Source of the DNA: Cupriavidus sp. BIS7
GTDB taxonomy: Bacteria; Pseudomonadota; Gammaproteobacteria; Burkholderiales; Burkholderiaceae
DNA: 64,000 bases
Direction of reading: 5' to 3'
Assembly: GCF_000292345.1 (NCBI RefSeq)
Contig: NZ_ALOU01000037.1
Location: 1-64,000, forward strand
Of the stretch, positions 1 to 8,513 are shown piece by piece (position 1 is the first letter of the stretch; the number at the start of each line of letters is the position of its first letter). The position numbers and the translations under genes were made by a program. The notes under the pieces are model-generated. The model was given only the letters and a program-made list of their open reading frames with translations. It was not told the origin of the DNA and did no database searches.

Positions 1-1
1 T

Positions 2-25
2 TGCTTTTGCGCGAGCGCAAAAGCA
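2..25. terminator. Perfect hairpin at left edge of window
   Basis: An 11-bp perfect inverted repeat, TGCTTTTGCGC (2-12) and GCGCAAAAGCA (15-25), with a 2-nt formal loop. It lies about 200 bp before the first gene, so it may terminate a gene that ends to the left of the window. There is no clear T-tract on either side, so the terminator role is an inference. The rest of 26-224 shows no gene that I can support. Confidence 0.4.
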
Positions 26-224
26 TTGCATTCAAATGTCCTGTCCGTTGTATTCAGGGTACCGGAGGATTCCGCCCAGAATACGCATCTGATATGTTTC
101 CCCTCAACCGCCGGAAGTCTACCGGCGCGAAGTAGTCGCAATAGCTACGCCGTGATCGATATCGGCCCGATGCAGGATGTCGGTGCCTGACGAACCGGCA
201 AGCAATACGGGTTCAGGGGGTTAC

Positions 225-1163
225 ATGGCCATGAAGTTCGGGCCAGCGCTCACGATGATGGTGAGCGCGATGATGCTGACAGGCTGCGCATCAACAGCAA
301 CGCAATCAATTGATTCATCGAAGCGGGCTGCCGTCACAGTTGACGGCACTGACGGAGATTGCCGTGCGTTCGCGGCAAAAGCCGTTACGATGGATGCAGT
401 TCCAGAGGCGGCGTCGGATCCGCTTGAGTTGGCCAATCAGCAGGCCAATCAAATGGAGCCTGCCGATGCTGAATCCGGCACTGACGGCGAATCCGAGCCA
501 TCCTCCCCGCCACCACTCTCGCAACTCCCCCAGTTCTCCGCCACGAGCGACGGCAGCACATTGCCAGTTGGCTGGCAGCCGTGGACGATCAACAAGAACA
601 AGATCCCCACTCGCTATTCGCTAACTGAAGTCGATCAACGCGTGGTGCTGCACGCCCAGGCAGATAGTTCGGCTTCGGGCCTCTATGTACCGCTCGTCCA
701 GCGCGACGCTGGCACACTGCGCTGGATGTGGAAGACCCGCGACGTCATCCGGACAGCGGACAACGGCGTCAGCCATCGCGAGGACTCGCCGCTACGCGTC
801 TTCGTGGCATTTGACGGCGATCGCTCGACGCTGTCCCTGCGCGATCAGTTGATGTATGAAATGGCCCGTATTACTACCGGCCGCGAGATGCCATATGCCA
901 CCCTGATGTACATCTGGGGTGGCCGGCTGCCGCCAGATTCGGTGGTGAACAATCCCCATACCGACCGCGTGCGAATGATCGTTGTCGATTCAGGTACCCG
1001 CCATACGGGAGAATGGCGTTGCCACGAGCGAGATCTGCGTGCGGATTACCGCAAGGCATTCGGGGTCGATCCGGGCAAGGTGATCGCGGTTGGACTGATG
1101 ACCGATACCGATAACACCAGAACCCATGCTGAGTCGTGGTATGGCGACATCGCCATCGAGTAA
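225..1163 (+). CDS. DUF3047 family lipoprotein
   Basis: Predicted 312-residue exported lipoprotein of unknown function. The N-terminus has a short charged start, a hydrophobic stretch and a lipobox LTGC with the acylated Cys at residue 21, so outer or inner membrane anchoring after signal peptidase II cleavage is likely. A low-complexity acidic/proline segment (about 60-110) precedes the globular part, which matches the DUF3047 family (W-W-K-rich core, YIWGG near the middle, terminal GDIAIE). The ATG at 225 is chosen over the upstream start at 177 because CAGGGGG lies 4 nt before it and only this start puts the signal peptide at the N-terminus. It is convergent with the next gene, 6 bp apart, and no operon partner is visible. 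The family call is from recognition; function is unknown. Confidence 0.75.
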   Translation: MAMKFGPALTMMVSAMMLTGCASTATQSIDSSKRAAVTVDGTDGDCRAFAAKAVTMDAVPEAASDPLELANQQANQMEPADAESGTDGESEPSSPPPLSQLPQFSATSDGSTLPVGWQPWTINKNKIPTRYSLTEVDQRVVLHAQADSSASGLYVPLVQRDAGTLRWMWKTRDVIRTADNGVSHREDSPLRVFVAFDGDRSTLSLRDQLMYEMARITTGREMPYATLMYIWGGRLPPDSVVNNPHTDRVRMIVVDSGTRHTGEWRCHERDLRADYRKAFGVDPGKVIAVGLMTDTDNTRTHAESWYGDIAIE

Positions 1164-1169
1164 CCAGCC

Positions 1170-2195
1170 TCAGCCACCAACCGTATCTGTCAGCGCCAGT
1201 AACGCGAACGTCGCCAGCCAATGCGTGGCGACGTACTGACCGTCGATGGCCTGAGGCAGTGACGCCTCAAGATGGTCAGACCAGGCACGTACGGCAAGTG
1301 GCTGTAGTGCGGACGGCAGAGCGGAGCCCAGCAGGCGCCAGCACCACGCGCGCGAAAGGTTCAGGCCGTCAAGGTGCGACATTTTCGGATCGGTCCGATC
1401 CGTAACGGTCACGGGCGTGAGCCACGTCGCCAACTCGGACTGCCCGGGTGAGAACATTTCCCACCAGTCACCAAATGCGCAGTCATCCATGACCTGCCGC
1501 ATCAGAACCGCTTCGACAAGGCCCCCAGACAGGAATTCGTCGCCGCCGGGTTCGTAGCGCGCCGGGTAGCGCCGGTCATGCCCGAACCAGCGATGCGCTC
1601 GTCGCACAATCGACTTGCGCAGCGCCGGGTGCTGATCGGTTCTGGCGTAGAACAGCGCCATGACCAGCGCAAAGGCACTGTTGAAATGTGTACCGCTACG
1701 GATCGGGAAATCGGCGACATCGATATAGTCGATCAGCCGTTGCGCAAGGCAATCGGCCAGCGGCGCACAAGCTGCTGCCCAGGCCGCTGCCTGGTTGTCG
1801 CGTGTTGCAAGCGTGCCGAGTTCAGCCTGCAGCCGAAGCATCCAGGCCCACCCGTATGGCCGCTCGAAAGTACGAGACGAAGGCCGTTGAAAGTACGCCA
1901 ATTCTGTCGCAATTGCCTCGGGCCGCAACTGCGCGTCGAGCATCTCGCGAATCCGCCCGGTGATTGGCAGCGTGGGCCGCAGCGCCAACATGCGCACCAG
2001 CAACCAGTGCATATGCACCGAAGAATGCCAGTCGTAACTGCCGTAGAACACAGGGTGCATGTCGGCCGGCTCGGACAAGTCGCCGGCTTCGACCATCATG
2101 TGATCGACCTTGTACGGATACTGACGCACGATGTTCTCAAGTGCCACGTGAGCGAACCGTTCCGCCGTAGCGTCGTCCAGGTGCATATGCGTCAT
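1170..2195 (-). CDS. DUF2891 domain-containing protein
   Basis: A 341-residue soluble protein with no signal peptide or membrane segment. It resembles the DUF2891 family, an all-alpha, Trp/His-rich protein of unknown function. The N-terminal part has the conserved HPVFYGSYDWHSSVHMHW block (about 47-64), and GGDEFLSGGL and SHLDGLNLSRAW blocks lie further on, as in the family. The His-rich toroid-like pattern suggests a metal- or sugar-binding alpha/alpha barrel, but that is inference. A second ATG (MHLDD) three codons in is an alternative start. The gene is convergent with the DUF3047 lipoprotein and lies 73 bp from the stop of the M20 peptidase gene on the same strand, so co-transcription is possible. 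Confidence 0.75.
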   Translation of the reverse strand: MTHMHLDDATAERFAHVALENIVRQYPYKVDHMMVEAGDLSEPADMHPVFYGSYDWHSSVHMHWLLVRMLALRPTLPITGRIREMLDAQLRPEAIATELAYFQRPSSRTFERPYGWAWMLRLQAELGTLATRDNQAAAWAAACAPLADCLAQRLIDYIDVADFPIRSGTHFNSAFALVMALFYARTDQHPALRKSIVRRAHRWFGHDRRYPARYEPGGDEFLSGGLVEAVLMRQVMDDCAFGDWWEMFSPGQSELATWLTPVTVTDRTDPKMSHLDGLNLSRAWCWRLLGSALPSALQPLAVRAWSDHLEASLPQAIDGQYVATHWLATFALLALTDTVGG

Positions 2196-2268
2196 CGTGC
2201 GTAGGCTCAGTGCAAGGGCAGAGGCGAGGGCAGAGGCGAGGTCAGGGGCAACCGCAGTACGTTCAGGT

Positions 2269-3462
2269 TCAGGCAGTGGCCAGCCATTTCTCCACCAGCT
2301 TTACGAAGAACGTCGAACCCACAGGCAGCAGTTCGTCGTTGAAGTCGTAGCTGGGGTTGTGCAGCATGCAAGGGCCCATACCGTGACCGGCCTCGCGGTG
2401 CGATCCTTCACCATTGCCGATAAACAGATAGCAGCCGGGCCGCTCCTGGAGCATGAACGAGAAATCCTCGGCCCCCATCGTCGGTTCCACGCTGCCGTCA
2501 ACATTCGATGCACCCACAAGCTCGCTGGCCACGCCGACGGCGAATTCGGCTTCCGCAGTGCTGTTGATGGTCGGCGGATAGTTGCGGCTGAACTCGAATT
2601 CGATCGTGCATTCGAAGGCCTGCGCTACGGCCCGCGCCACCTCTTCCATGCGTCGTTCGATCAGGTCCAGCACAGGCACCGTGAACGTCCGCACGGTGCC
2701 GCCAAGCCATGCCGAATCCGGCACGATATTGGTGGCATCGCCCGCGTGGAACTGGGTGACCGAGATCACGGCGGTGTCGATCGGACGCTTGTTGCGCGTG
2801 ATAATGCCCTGCAGCGCCGAAACGATCTGCGCGCCGGTGAACACCGGATCGAAGCCGTTGTTCGGCATCGCCGCATGCGCACCCTTGCCGCGTATCGTGA
2901 TCTTGAACTCGTTGCTCGAAGCCATCAGCGGGCCGGCCGTGGTACCGAACGTACCCACGGGCATGCCCGGCCAGTTGTGCATGCCGAATACCGCTTCGCA
3001 CGGGAAACGGTCGAACAGCCCGTCCTTGATCATTTCCCGCGCGCCTCCACCGCCTTCTTCGGCGGGCTGGAAAATCAGATGGACCGTACCGTCGAAGTTG
3101 CGATGCTCGGCCAGATAGTGCGCCGCGCCAAGCAGCATCGCAGTGTGGCCGTCATGGCCGCACGCGTGCATCTTGCCTTCGTGCTGCGAGCGATGGCCGA
3201 ACGTATTGGCTTCCTGCAGCGGCAGTGCATCCATGTCGGCGCGCAGGCCGATCGTGCGCCCGCTGTTGCCGTTGCGAATCACGCCGACCAGACCCGTCGT
3301 GCCAAGGCCGCGATGGACTTCAATGCCCCATGATTCGAGGTTTTTCGCGACCAGGTCGGACGTGCGCTGCTCCTGGAAGCAGAGTTCCGGGTGGGCATGG
3401 ATATCGCGTCGGATGGTTCGGATTTCGGCTTGCGCCTGCAGGATTTCTGGGATGAGCTTCAT
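2269..3462 (-). CDS. M20 family amidohydrolase (hippurate hydrolase/aminoacylase-like)
   Basis: A 397-residue cytoplasmic M20D-type metallo-amidohydrolase, the usual length for this family. Members hydrolyse N-acyl amino acids or related amides. Visible metal and catalytic motifs are HAHPEL near residue 22, RADMDALP (74-81), HACGHDGHT (99-107; Cys101 and His103 as ligands), QPAEEGGGG (132-140), GMHNWPG (160-166), GAEDFS near 340 and a C-terminal LHNPSYDFND. It is transcribed divergently from the peptide-type ABC importer across a 369-bp gap. This suggests that the importer supplies an acylated amino acid or peptide which this enzyme opens; that link is inference. Substrate cannot be set from sequence, so no gene symbol is given. 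Confidence 0.88.
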   Translation of the reverse strand: MKLIPEILQAQAEIRTIRRDIHAHPELCFQEQRTSDLVAKNLESWGIEVHRGLGTTGLVGVIRNGNSGRTIGLRADMDALPLQEANTFGHRSQHEGKMHACGHDGHTAMLLGAAHYLAEHRNFDGTVHLIFQPAEEGGGGAREMIKDGLFDRFPCEAVFGMHNWPGMPVGTFGTTAGPLMASSNEFKITIRGKGAHAAMPNNGFDPVFTGAQIVSALQGIITRNKRPIDTAVISVTQFHAGDATNIVPDSAWLGGTVRTFTVPVLDLIERRMEEVARAVAQAFECTIEFEFSRNYPPTINSTAEAEFAVGVASELVGASNVDGSVEPTMGAEDFSFMLQERPGCYLFIGNGEGSHREAGHGMGPCMLHNPSYDFNDELLPVGSTFFVKLVEKWLATA

Positions 3463-3831
3463 GATGCCAGCCTAGGCAGATCGGGCAATTGGATACCCCC
3501 GATCATACGATGCCTGTACATAAAGCGCCAAAACGCGGCCTCCGCGCGACTTGCCAGGTTTTCGTGCAGGGCACGAGACATTGCAGACTCCGATGGAAGC
3601 CACTGGTGGCGCAGTGCAGCATCGCGGCATGCTTCACAACCGGGTGGGTTTCCCCGCATGGCGTACCCCTTGCAGTGCTGGAACAGTTCATGCTTGAAGT
3701 GCCTGGCCGGCCGCGTGCCGGATCGCCATGCAGAACCATCGCACCAAAATGCGGCTTCCGCATGGATGCTAGCGATCAACGCGGCTGATCCTAACCGTCA
3801 TTTCAAGATTTCCCACAGGGAGAATCGCGCG
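3463..3831. promoter_or_regulatory. Divergent intergenic region with two related dyad elements
   Basis: A 369-bp gap between the divergent M20 gene and ABC importer operon, without a supportable ORF. It holds two copies of a 24-bp element in the same orientation, at 3525-3548 and 3741-3764. Both read GCRCCAAAA then YGCGGCYTCCGC, with a dyad GCGG-N3-CCGC core. 19 of 24 positions agree, and the outer base pair of the dyad covaries (C-G in the first, T-A in the second). The copies lie about 63 bp before the M20 start and 68 bp before the importer start. Operators for one shared regulator are the likely explanation; no regulator gene is adjacent. Confidence 0.5.
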
Positions 3832-5439
3832 ATGTTCCTTCGAAACGTCAGGAAGGCAATCGGCAAGACGATCGGTACTGTCCTGCTGACCGGCGCCCTC
3901 GGCCTTGGTCTGGCCGCGCAAGCTCACGCCACGGATCTGAAGATCGCCATGAGTTCGCCGCCGACCTCAATGGATCCGCATTTCTACAACCTGTTCTCGA
4001 ATATCAACGTGTCCGAGCATATGTTCGATACGCTGATCAAGCTCGATCCGGACAGCCGCGTGATTCCCGGTCTGGCGGAGTCTTGGAGGCTCGTCAACAA
4101 CCTGACCTGGGAATTCAAGATCCGCAAGGGCGTCAAGTGGCACGACGGCACCGAGCTGACCACCGACGACGTGGCGTGGTCGCTGGATCGGCCGGCGACG
4201 ATCGTCAACAGCCCGGGCAAGTTCGACGTGTACACCAAGGCGATCATCAACAAGAAGATCATCGACAAGTACACGATCCAGCTGACCACCAACCAGCCGT
4301 ACCCGTTGATGCTCAATGACCTGACCGCGGTATTCATCGTGCAGAAGAAGGCCACGCAAGGCCTGTCTTCCGACGACTTCGCGCAGGGCAAGGGCATGAT
4401 CGGCACAGGCCCGTTCAAGTTCGTCAGCTACGCGCGCGACGACCGGGTAGAACTGGTCAGGAATCCCGACTACTGGGGCCCGAAACCGGCCTGGGACAAG
4501 GTCACGCTGCGCTTCATCGCGAACCCGGCCACGCGCCTGGCGGCGCTGCTGTCTGGCGATGTGAACGCCATCGAGAACGTGCCGACGCCAGACCTGCCCA
4601 AGGTCCGCAACGATCCCAAGCTCTCGTTCTTCTCGAAGATCTCGCACCGCGTGATCTACCTGTATTTCGATGCCAAGCGCGACAAGTCGCCGTTCGTGAC
4701 CACGAAAGACGGCCAGCCGATGGACAAGAACCCGCTGAAGGACCCGCGCGTGCGCATTGCCATCAGCAATGCCATTAACCGCCAGGGCATCAAGGACCGT
4801 CTGATGGAAGGCCTGGCCGAGCCGACCGACAACCTGGTGCCGCCGACGATGTTCGGCTACAACCCCGCCCTGAAGACGGTCAAGTACGATCCCGAGGCCG
4901 CCAAGAAGATGCTGGCCGATGCGGGGTATCCGAACGGCTTCGGGCTGACGCTGCATACGCCGAACAATCGCTACGTCAACGACGAGAAGATCGCGCAGAC
5001 CATCGCGCAGAACCTGACCCGGATCGGCATCAACACCAAGGTGGAAGGCATGCCGATGGCCACCTACTCGGCGAAGGGCATCAAGCACGAATGGTCGTTT
5101 GGCCTGCTGGGCTGGGGCGCCCAGACCGGCGAGGTCAGTTCGCCGCTGCGCGCGCTGCTGGCTTGCGAGGACTCGAAGAAGGGTTTCGGCACCACCAACT
5201 GGGGCGAGTACTGCAACCCGAAGATGGATGTGGTGCTGGAGAAGGCGCTGGCCACCGTGGATGACAACGAGCGCTCGAAGCTGCTGCAGGATGCCACGGC
5301 CATCGCCATACTCGACGGCGGCATCATCCCGATTCACCATCAGGTCACAACGTGGGCCACGCAGAAGGGCATCGTGTATGTCCCCCGTACCGACGAACGT
5401 ACGTACGCACATGGGTTCAAGCCGGCCGGCGCGCAGTGA
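3832..5439 (+). CDS. ABC transporter substrate-binding protein, family 5 (peptide/nickel type)
   Basis: A 535-residue periplasmic binding protein of the SBP_bac_5 family, the usual length for DppA/OppA-like proteins. The start at 3832 gives a classic signal peptide (basic start MFLRNVRKAIGK, hydrophobic core, AQAHA cleavage site, mature end TDLKIAM) and has CAGGGA about 10 nt upstream. The open frame extends back to 3391, but that part overlaps the divergent gene and its promoter. Family blocks include SMDPHFYN, ESWRLVNNLTWEFKIRKGVKWHDG and GTGPFKFVSYARDD. It captures the ligand for the two permeases and two ATPases that follow. Ligand class (peptide, glutathione, other) is not decided by sequence. 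Confidence 0.9.
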   Translation: MFLRNVRKAIGKTIGTVLLTGALGLGLAAQAHATDLKIAMSSPPTSMDPHFYNLFSNINVSEHMFDTLIKLDPDSRVIPGLAESWRLVNNLTWEFKIRKGVKWHDGTELTTDDVAWSLDRPATIVNSPGKFDVYTKAIINKKIIDKYTIQLTTNQPYPLMLNDLTAVFIVQKKATQGLSSDDFAQGKGMIGTGPFKFVSYARDDRVELVRNPDYWGPKPAWDKVTLRFIANPATRLAALLSGDVNAIENVPTPDLPKVRNDPKLSFFSKISHRVIYLYFDAKRDKSPFVTTKDGQPMDKNPLKDPRVRIAISNAINRQGIKDRLMEGLAEPTDNLVPPTMFGYNPALKTVKYDPEAAKKMLADAGYPNGFGLTLHTPNNRYVNDEKIAQTIAQNLTRIGINTKVEGMPMATYSAKGIKHEWSFGLLGWGAQTGEVSSPLRALLACEDSKKGFGTTNWGEYCNPKMDVVLEKALATVDDNERSKLLQDATAIAILDGGIIPIHHQVTTWATQKGIVYVPRTDERTYAHGFKPAGAQ

Positions 5440-5479
5440 GTTCGCGCGCAGGACATTGACGGCTCCGGTATGATCGCGA

Positions 5480-5504
5480 CCCCGGCTGGCTTGTGCGGCC
5501 GGGG
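5480..5504 (+). other. Stem-loop between binding-protein gene and permease genes
   Basis: CCCCGGC (5480-5486) pairs with GCCGGGG (5498-5504) over an 11-nt loop, in the 148-bp gap between the binding protein and the first permease. No T-tract follows. Such intercistronic stems often protect the upstream mRNA end or cause partial termination, giving more binding protein than membrane subunits. That role is inferred from position only. Confidence 0.35.
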
Positions 5505-5587
5505 CAACTTCCCCACGCATACCCCGTGGGTCGCGAACACGCTGGCGCGCAGTTGGCGGGCGCCGGCGAAAGGATAGTGGTCAGAAC

Positions 5588-6565
5588 ATGCTGGTCTTCA
5601 TCATCCGGCGGCTGATGCAGAGCGTGGTTGTGCTCCTGGTCATGTCGCTGCTCGTGTTTCTTGGCGTTTTTGCGATTGGCAATCCGGTCGACATCCTGAT
5701 CAGTCCGCAGGCCGACCAGGAGGACATCAAGCGCACCATCGCCGCGCTCGGTCTGGACAAGCCGCTCTGGGAGCAGTACTGGATCTTTCTCCAGAACGCG
5801 CTGCACGGTAACCTCGGCACCTCGTTCGCGCATGGCACGCCCGCGCTGAAGCTGATCTTCGAACGGATGCCGGCCACGCTGGAGCTGGCCGTGTGTGCGA
5901 TCCTGCTGGCCATCGTGCTCGGCATTCCGCTGGGCCTGTGGGCCGGCCTCCGGCCGAATGGCATCGCGGGCAAGTCGATCATGACGGTGTCGATTCTTGG
6001 TTTCTCGCTGCCCACGTTCTGGGTTGGCCTGATGCTGATCATGGTGTTTGCCGTCCAGCTTGGCTGGCTGCCATCCAACGGCAGGGGCGAAACCGTAAGC
6101 GTGCTTGGCGTGCCGCTGAGCTTCCTGACCGTCGACGGCATCCGTCACCTGATCCTGCCGGCGGTCACGCTGTCACTGCTGAACATCGCGATGGTCATCC
6201 GCCTGACGCGCGCCGGCACGCAGGAAGCGATGCTGCAGGACTACGTGAAGTTCGCGCGTGCCAAGGGCCTGTCGAACACGCGCATCGTCGGCGTGCATGT
6301 GCTCAAGAACATCATGATCCCGATCGTCACGGTGATCGCGCTGCAGTTCGGCTCGATCATCGCGTTCGCGATCGTCACGGAATCGATCTTCGCGTGGCCC
6401 GGCATGGGCAAGCTCATCATCGACTCGATCCAGCTGCTGGACCGCCCGGTCATCGTTGCCTACCTGATGGTGATCGTCACGCTGTTCATCCTGATCAATC
6501 TCGTGGTCGATATCATCTACAGCATGCTCGATCCGCGCGTGCGCATTGCCGACAACAAGGGCTGA
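5588..6565 (+). CDS. ABC transporter permease (DppB/OppB-like)
   Basis: A 325-residue inner-membrane permease of the BPD_transp_1 family, first of the pair. It opens with MLVFIIRRLMQSVVVLLVMSLLVFLG, typical of DppB-type subunits, and shows about six hydrophobic segments. The EAA-like loop reads DYVKFARAKGLSNTRIVGVHVLKN (about 219-242), the docking site for the ATPase subunits. It lies 148 bp after the binding-protein gene and 3 bp before the second permease, so the two permeases are translated together. Together they form the channel for the ligand captured by the upstream binding protein. Confidence 0.9.
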   Translation: MLVFIIRRLMQSVVVLLVMSLLVFLGVFAIGNPVDILISPQADQEDIKRTIAALGLDKPLWEQYWIFLQNALHGNLGTSFAHGTPALKLIFERMPATLELAVCAILLAIVLGIPLGLWAGLRPNGIAGKSIMTVSILGFSLPTFWVGLMLIMVFAVQLGWLPSNGRGETVSVLGVPLSFLTVDGIRHLILPAVTLSLLNIAMVIRLTRAGTQEAMLQDYVKFARAKGLSNTRIVGVHVLKNIMIPIVTVIALQFGSIIAFAIVTESIFAWPGMGKLIIDSIQLLDRPVIVAYLMVIVTLFILINLVVDIIYSMLDPRVRIADNKG

Positions 6566-6568
6566 GCG

Positions 6569-7498
6569 ATGAGTACTTCGACCGTACCGAAGGACGCGGC
6601 CAGACCCGCCGGCTCGACGAAGGAACAGACACCGTTCCGCCGCTTCGCGCGTCAGTTCTTCGAAAGCAAGCTGGCGGTGCTGGGGCTGGTGGTCCTGGGC
6701 CTGATCATCCTGATCGCGATCTTCGCGCCGTGGCTGGCGCCACAGAACCCCTATGACCTTGCCACGCTGGACGTGCTTGACGCGCGCCTGGCGCCGGGCG
6801 AGCAGGCTGGCAGCGGCATGACGTTCCTGCTTGGCTCGGATGAGCAGGGGCGCGACATCCTTTCGGCCGTGATGTATGGGCTGCGCATCAGCGTGGGCGT
6901 GGGCGTGGTCAGCACCGTGATCGCACTGCTGCTGGGCGCCACGCTTGGCTTGCTGGCCGGTTTCATCGGCGGACGCACCGAAGCGTTCATCATGCGCGTG
7001 GCCGACCTGCAGCTGTCGTTTCCGCCGATCCTGCTGGCGCTGATCCTGCTGGCGTTCCTGCGGCCCGGCATCGGCAACATCGTCATCGCGCTGGTGGCCG
7101 TGCAATGGGCCTACTACGCGCGCACCACGCGCAGCGCGGCGCTGGTCGAACGGCGCAAGGAATATATCGAGGCGGCCACCTGTCTGGGCCTGCCGCCGGG
7201 GCGCATCATGTTCCGCCATCTTCTGCCGAACTGCCTGCCGCCGCTGATCGTGATCGCAGCGCTGCAGGTGGCCTCGGCCATCACGCTGGAAGCCACGCTG
7301 TCGTTCCTGGGCCTTGGGGTGCCGGTGACGGAGCCTTCGCTGGGCATGCTGATTGCCAACGGGCAGCAGTACATGTTGTCCGGCAAGTACTGGATCAGCT
7401 TTTTCCCGGGCATCGCGCTGGTAATCACGATCGTCGCGATGAACCTTGTGGCGGACCAGTTGCGCGACGTGCTGAACCCGCGCCTGCAGACGCAATGA
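6569..7498 (+). CDS. ABC transporter permease (DppC/OppC-like)
   Basis: A 309-residue permease, partner of the preceding gene. A soluble N-terminal tail of about 30 residues is followed by the DppC-type opening segment (FFESKLAVLGLVVLGLIIL), a periplasmic loop with the conserved LLGSDEQGRDILS block, and five further membrane segments. The ATPase-docking loop is EYIEAATCLGLPPGRIMFRHLLPN (about 197-220). It starts 3 bp after the first permease and ends 16 bp before the first ATPase gene, within the same operon. Confidence 0.9.
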   Translation: MSTSTVPKDAARPAGSTKEQTPFRRFARQFFESKLAVLGLVVLGLIILIAIFAPWLAPQNPYDLATLDVLDARLAPGEQAGSGMTFLLGSDEQGRDILSAVMYGLRISVGVGVVSTVIALLLGATLGLLAGFIGGRTEAFIMRVADLQLSFPPILLALILLAFLRPGIGNIVIALVAVQWAYYARTTRSAALVERRKEYIEAATCLGLPPGRIMFRHLLPNCLPPLIVIAALQVASAITLEATLSFLGLGVPVTEPSLGMLIANGQQYMLSGKYWISFFPGIALVITIVAMNLVADQLRDVLNPRLQTQ

Positions 7499-7514
7499 CG
7501 GACCAGGAGCCAAC

Positions 7515-8513
7515 ATGACGCAGCCAACCCTGGTCGTCGAACACCTGAAAACGCAGTTCTTTACGCGCGGCGGCGTGGCCCGTGCCGTGGACGATGTGTC
7601 GTTCACGGTCGGCCGTGGAGAGATCATGGGCCTGGTCGGGGAATCGGGCTCGGGCAAGTCAATGACCGGCTACTCGATCATGGGCCTGATCGATTCGCCC
7701 GGCCGGGTTGTGGAAGGCCGCATAGCGCTGACCAGCCGCGACGGCGTGACGCGCGACCTGCGTGCGCTGACCGCTGCCCAGCAACGCAACGTGCGCGGCA
7801 ACCGCATCGCGATGATCTTCCAGGACCCGATGATGACGTTGAACCCGGTCCTGCGCATCGATACCCAGATGATCGAGGCCGTTCGCGCCCACGACCACGT
7901 CAGCAAGGCCGCTGCGCGCGAGCGTGCGCGCAATGCGCTGGCGCGCGTGGGGATTCCATCGCCGGATGAACGCCTGCTGGCCTACCCGCACCAGTTCTCT
8001 GGCGGCATGCGCCAACGCGTGGCAATCGCCATCGCATTGCTCAACAAGCCCGACCTGATCATTGCCGACGAGCCGACCACTGCGCTCGATGTCACGATCC
8101 AGGGCCAGATCCTCTACGAGATGCAGACGTTGTGCCGCGAATCCGGCACGGCGCTGATCTGGATCACTCACGATCTGTCCGTGGTGGCCGGGTTGGCTGA
8201 CAAGGTCTGCGTGATGTATGCGGGCAAGATTGTCGAATCGGGCGATGTGCGGCAGGTGCTCGAACGTCCTAGGCATCCCTATACGCACGGGCTGATCGAC
8301 TCGGCGCCGTCGCGGAATCCGCGCGGTGCACCATTGCGGCAGATTCCGGGCATGACGCCGTCGCTGCTGAACCTGCCCGGCGGCTGCTCGTTCCGCGAGC
8401 GTTGTCCGTATGCCACCGATATCTGTGCATCCGAGCCGCCGATCGAAACATCGCCAGATGGCCGCCAGTTGCGTTGCTTCCACCCTGTGCACGTCCAGCA
8501 GGAGGCCGCATGA
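7515..8513 (+). CDS. ABC transporter ATP-binding protein (DppD/OppD-like)
   Basis: A 332-residue ATPase that powers the importer. Walker A is GESGSGKS (42-49), the Q-loop lies in [12 protein letters not shown], the signature is SGGMRQRV, Walker B is [12 protein letters not shown] and the H-loop is WITHDLSV. The C-terminal oligopeptide-transporter extension, with the Cys-rich [16 protein letters not shown] block, is present as in the DppD/OppD subfamily. Its TGA stop overlaps the ATG of the second ATPase gene by the 4-base ATGA, which indicates translational coupling of the two unlike ATPase subunits. Confidence 0.92.
   Translation: MTQPTLVVEHLKTQFFTRGGVARAVDDVSFTVGRGEIMGLVGESGSGKSMTGYSIMGLIDSPGRVVEGRIALTSRDGVTRDLRALTAAQQRNVRGNRIAMIFQDPMMTLNPVLRIDTQMIEAVRAHDHVSKAAARERARNALARVGIPSPDERLLAYPHQFSGGMRQRVAIAIALLNKPDLIIADEPTTALDVTIQGQILYEMQTLCRESGTALIWITHDLSVVAGLADKVCVMYAGKIVESGDVRQVLERPRHPYTHGLIDSAPSRNPRGAPLRQIPGMTPSLLNLPGGCSFRERCPYATDICASEPPIETSPDGRQLRCFHPVHVQQEAA

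Noticed and set aside
2216..2239. 12-bp tandem duplication (gggcagaggcga twice) between the DUF2891 and M20 genes
   Set aside because: Only two full copies, in a short gap, without sign of a wider repeat family or function.
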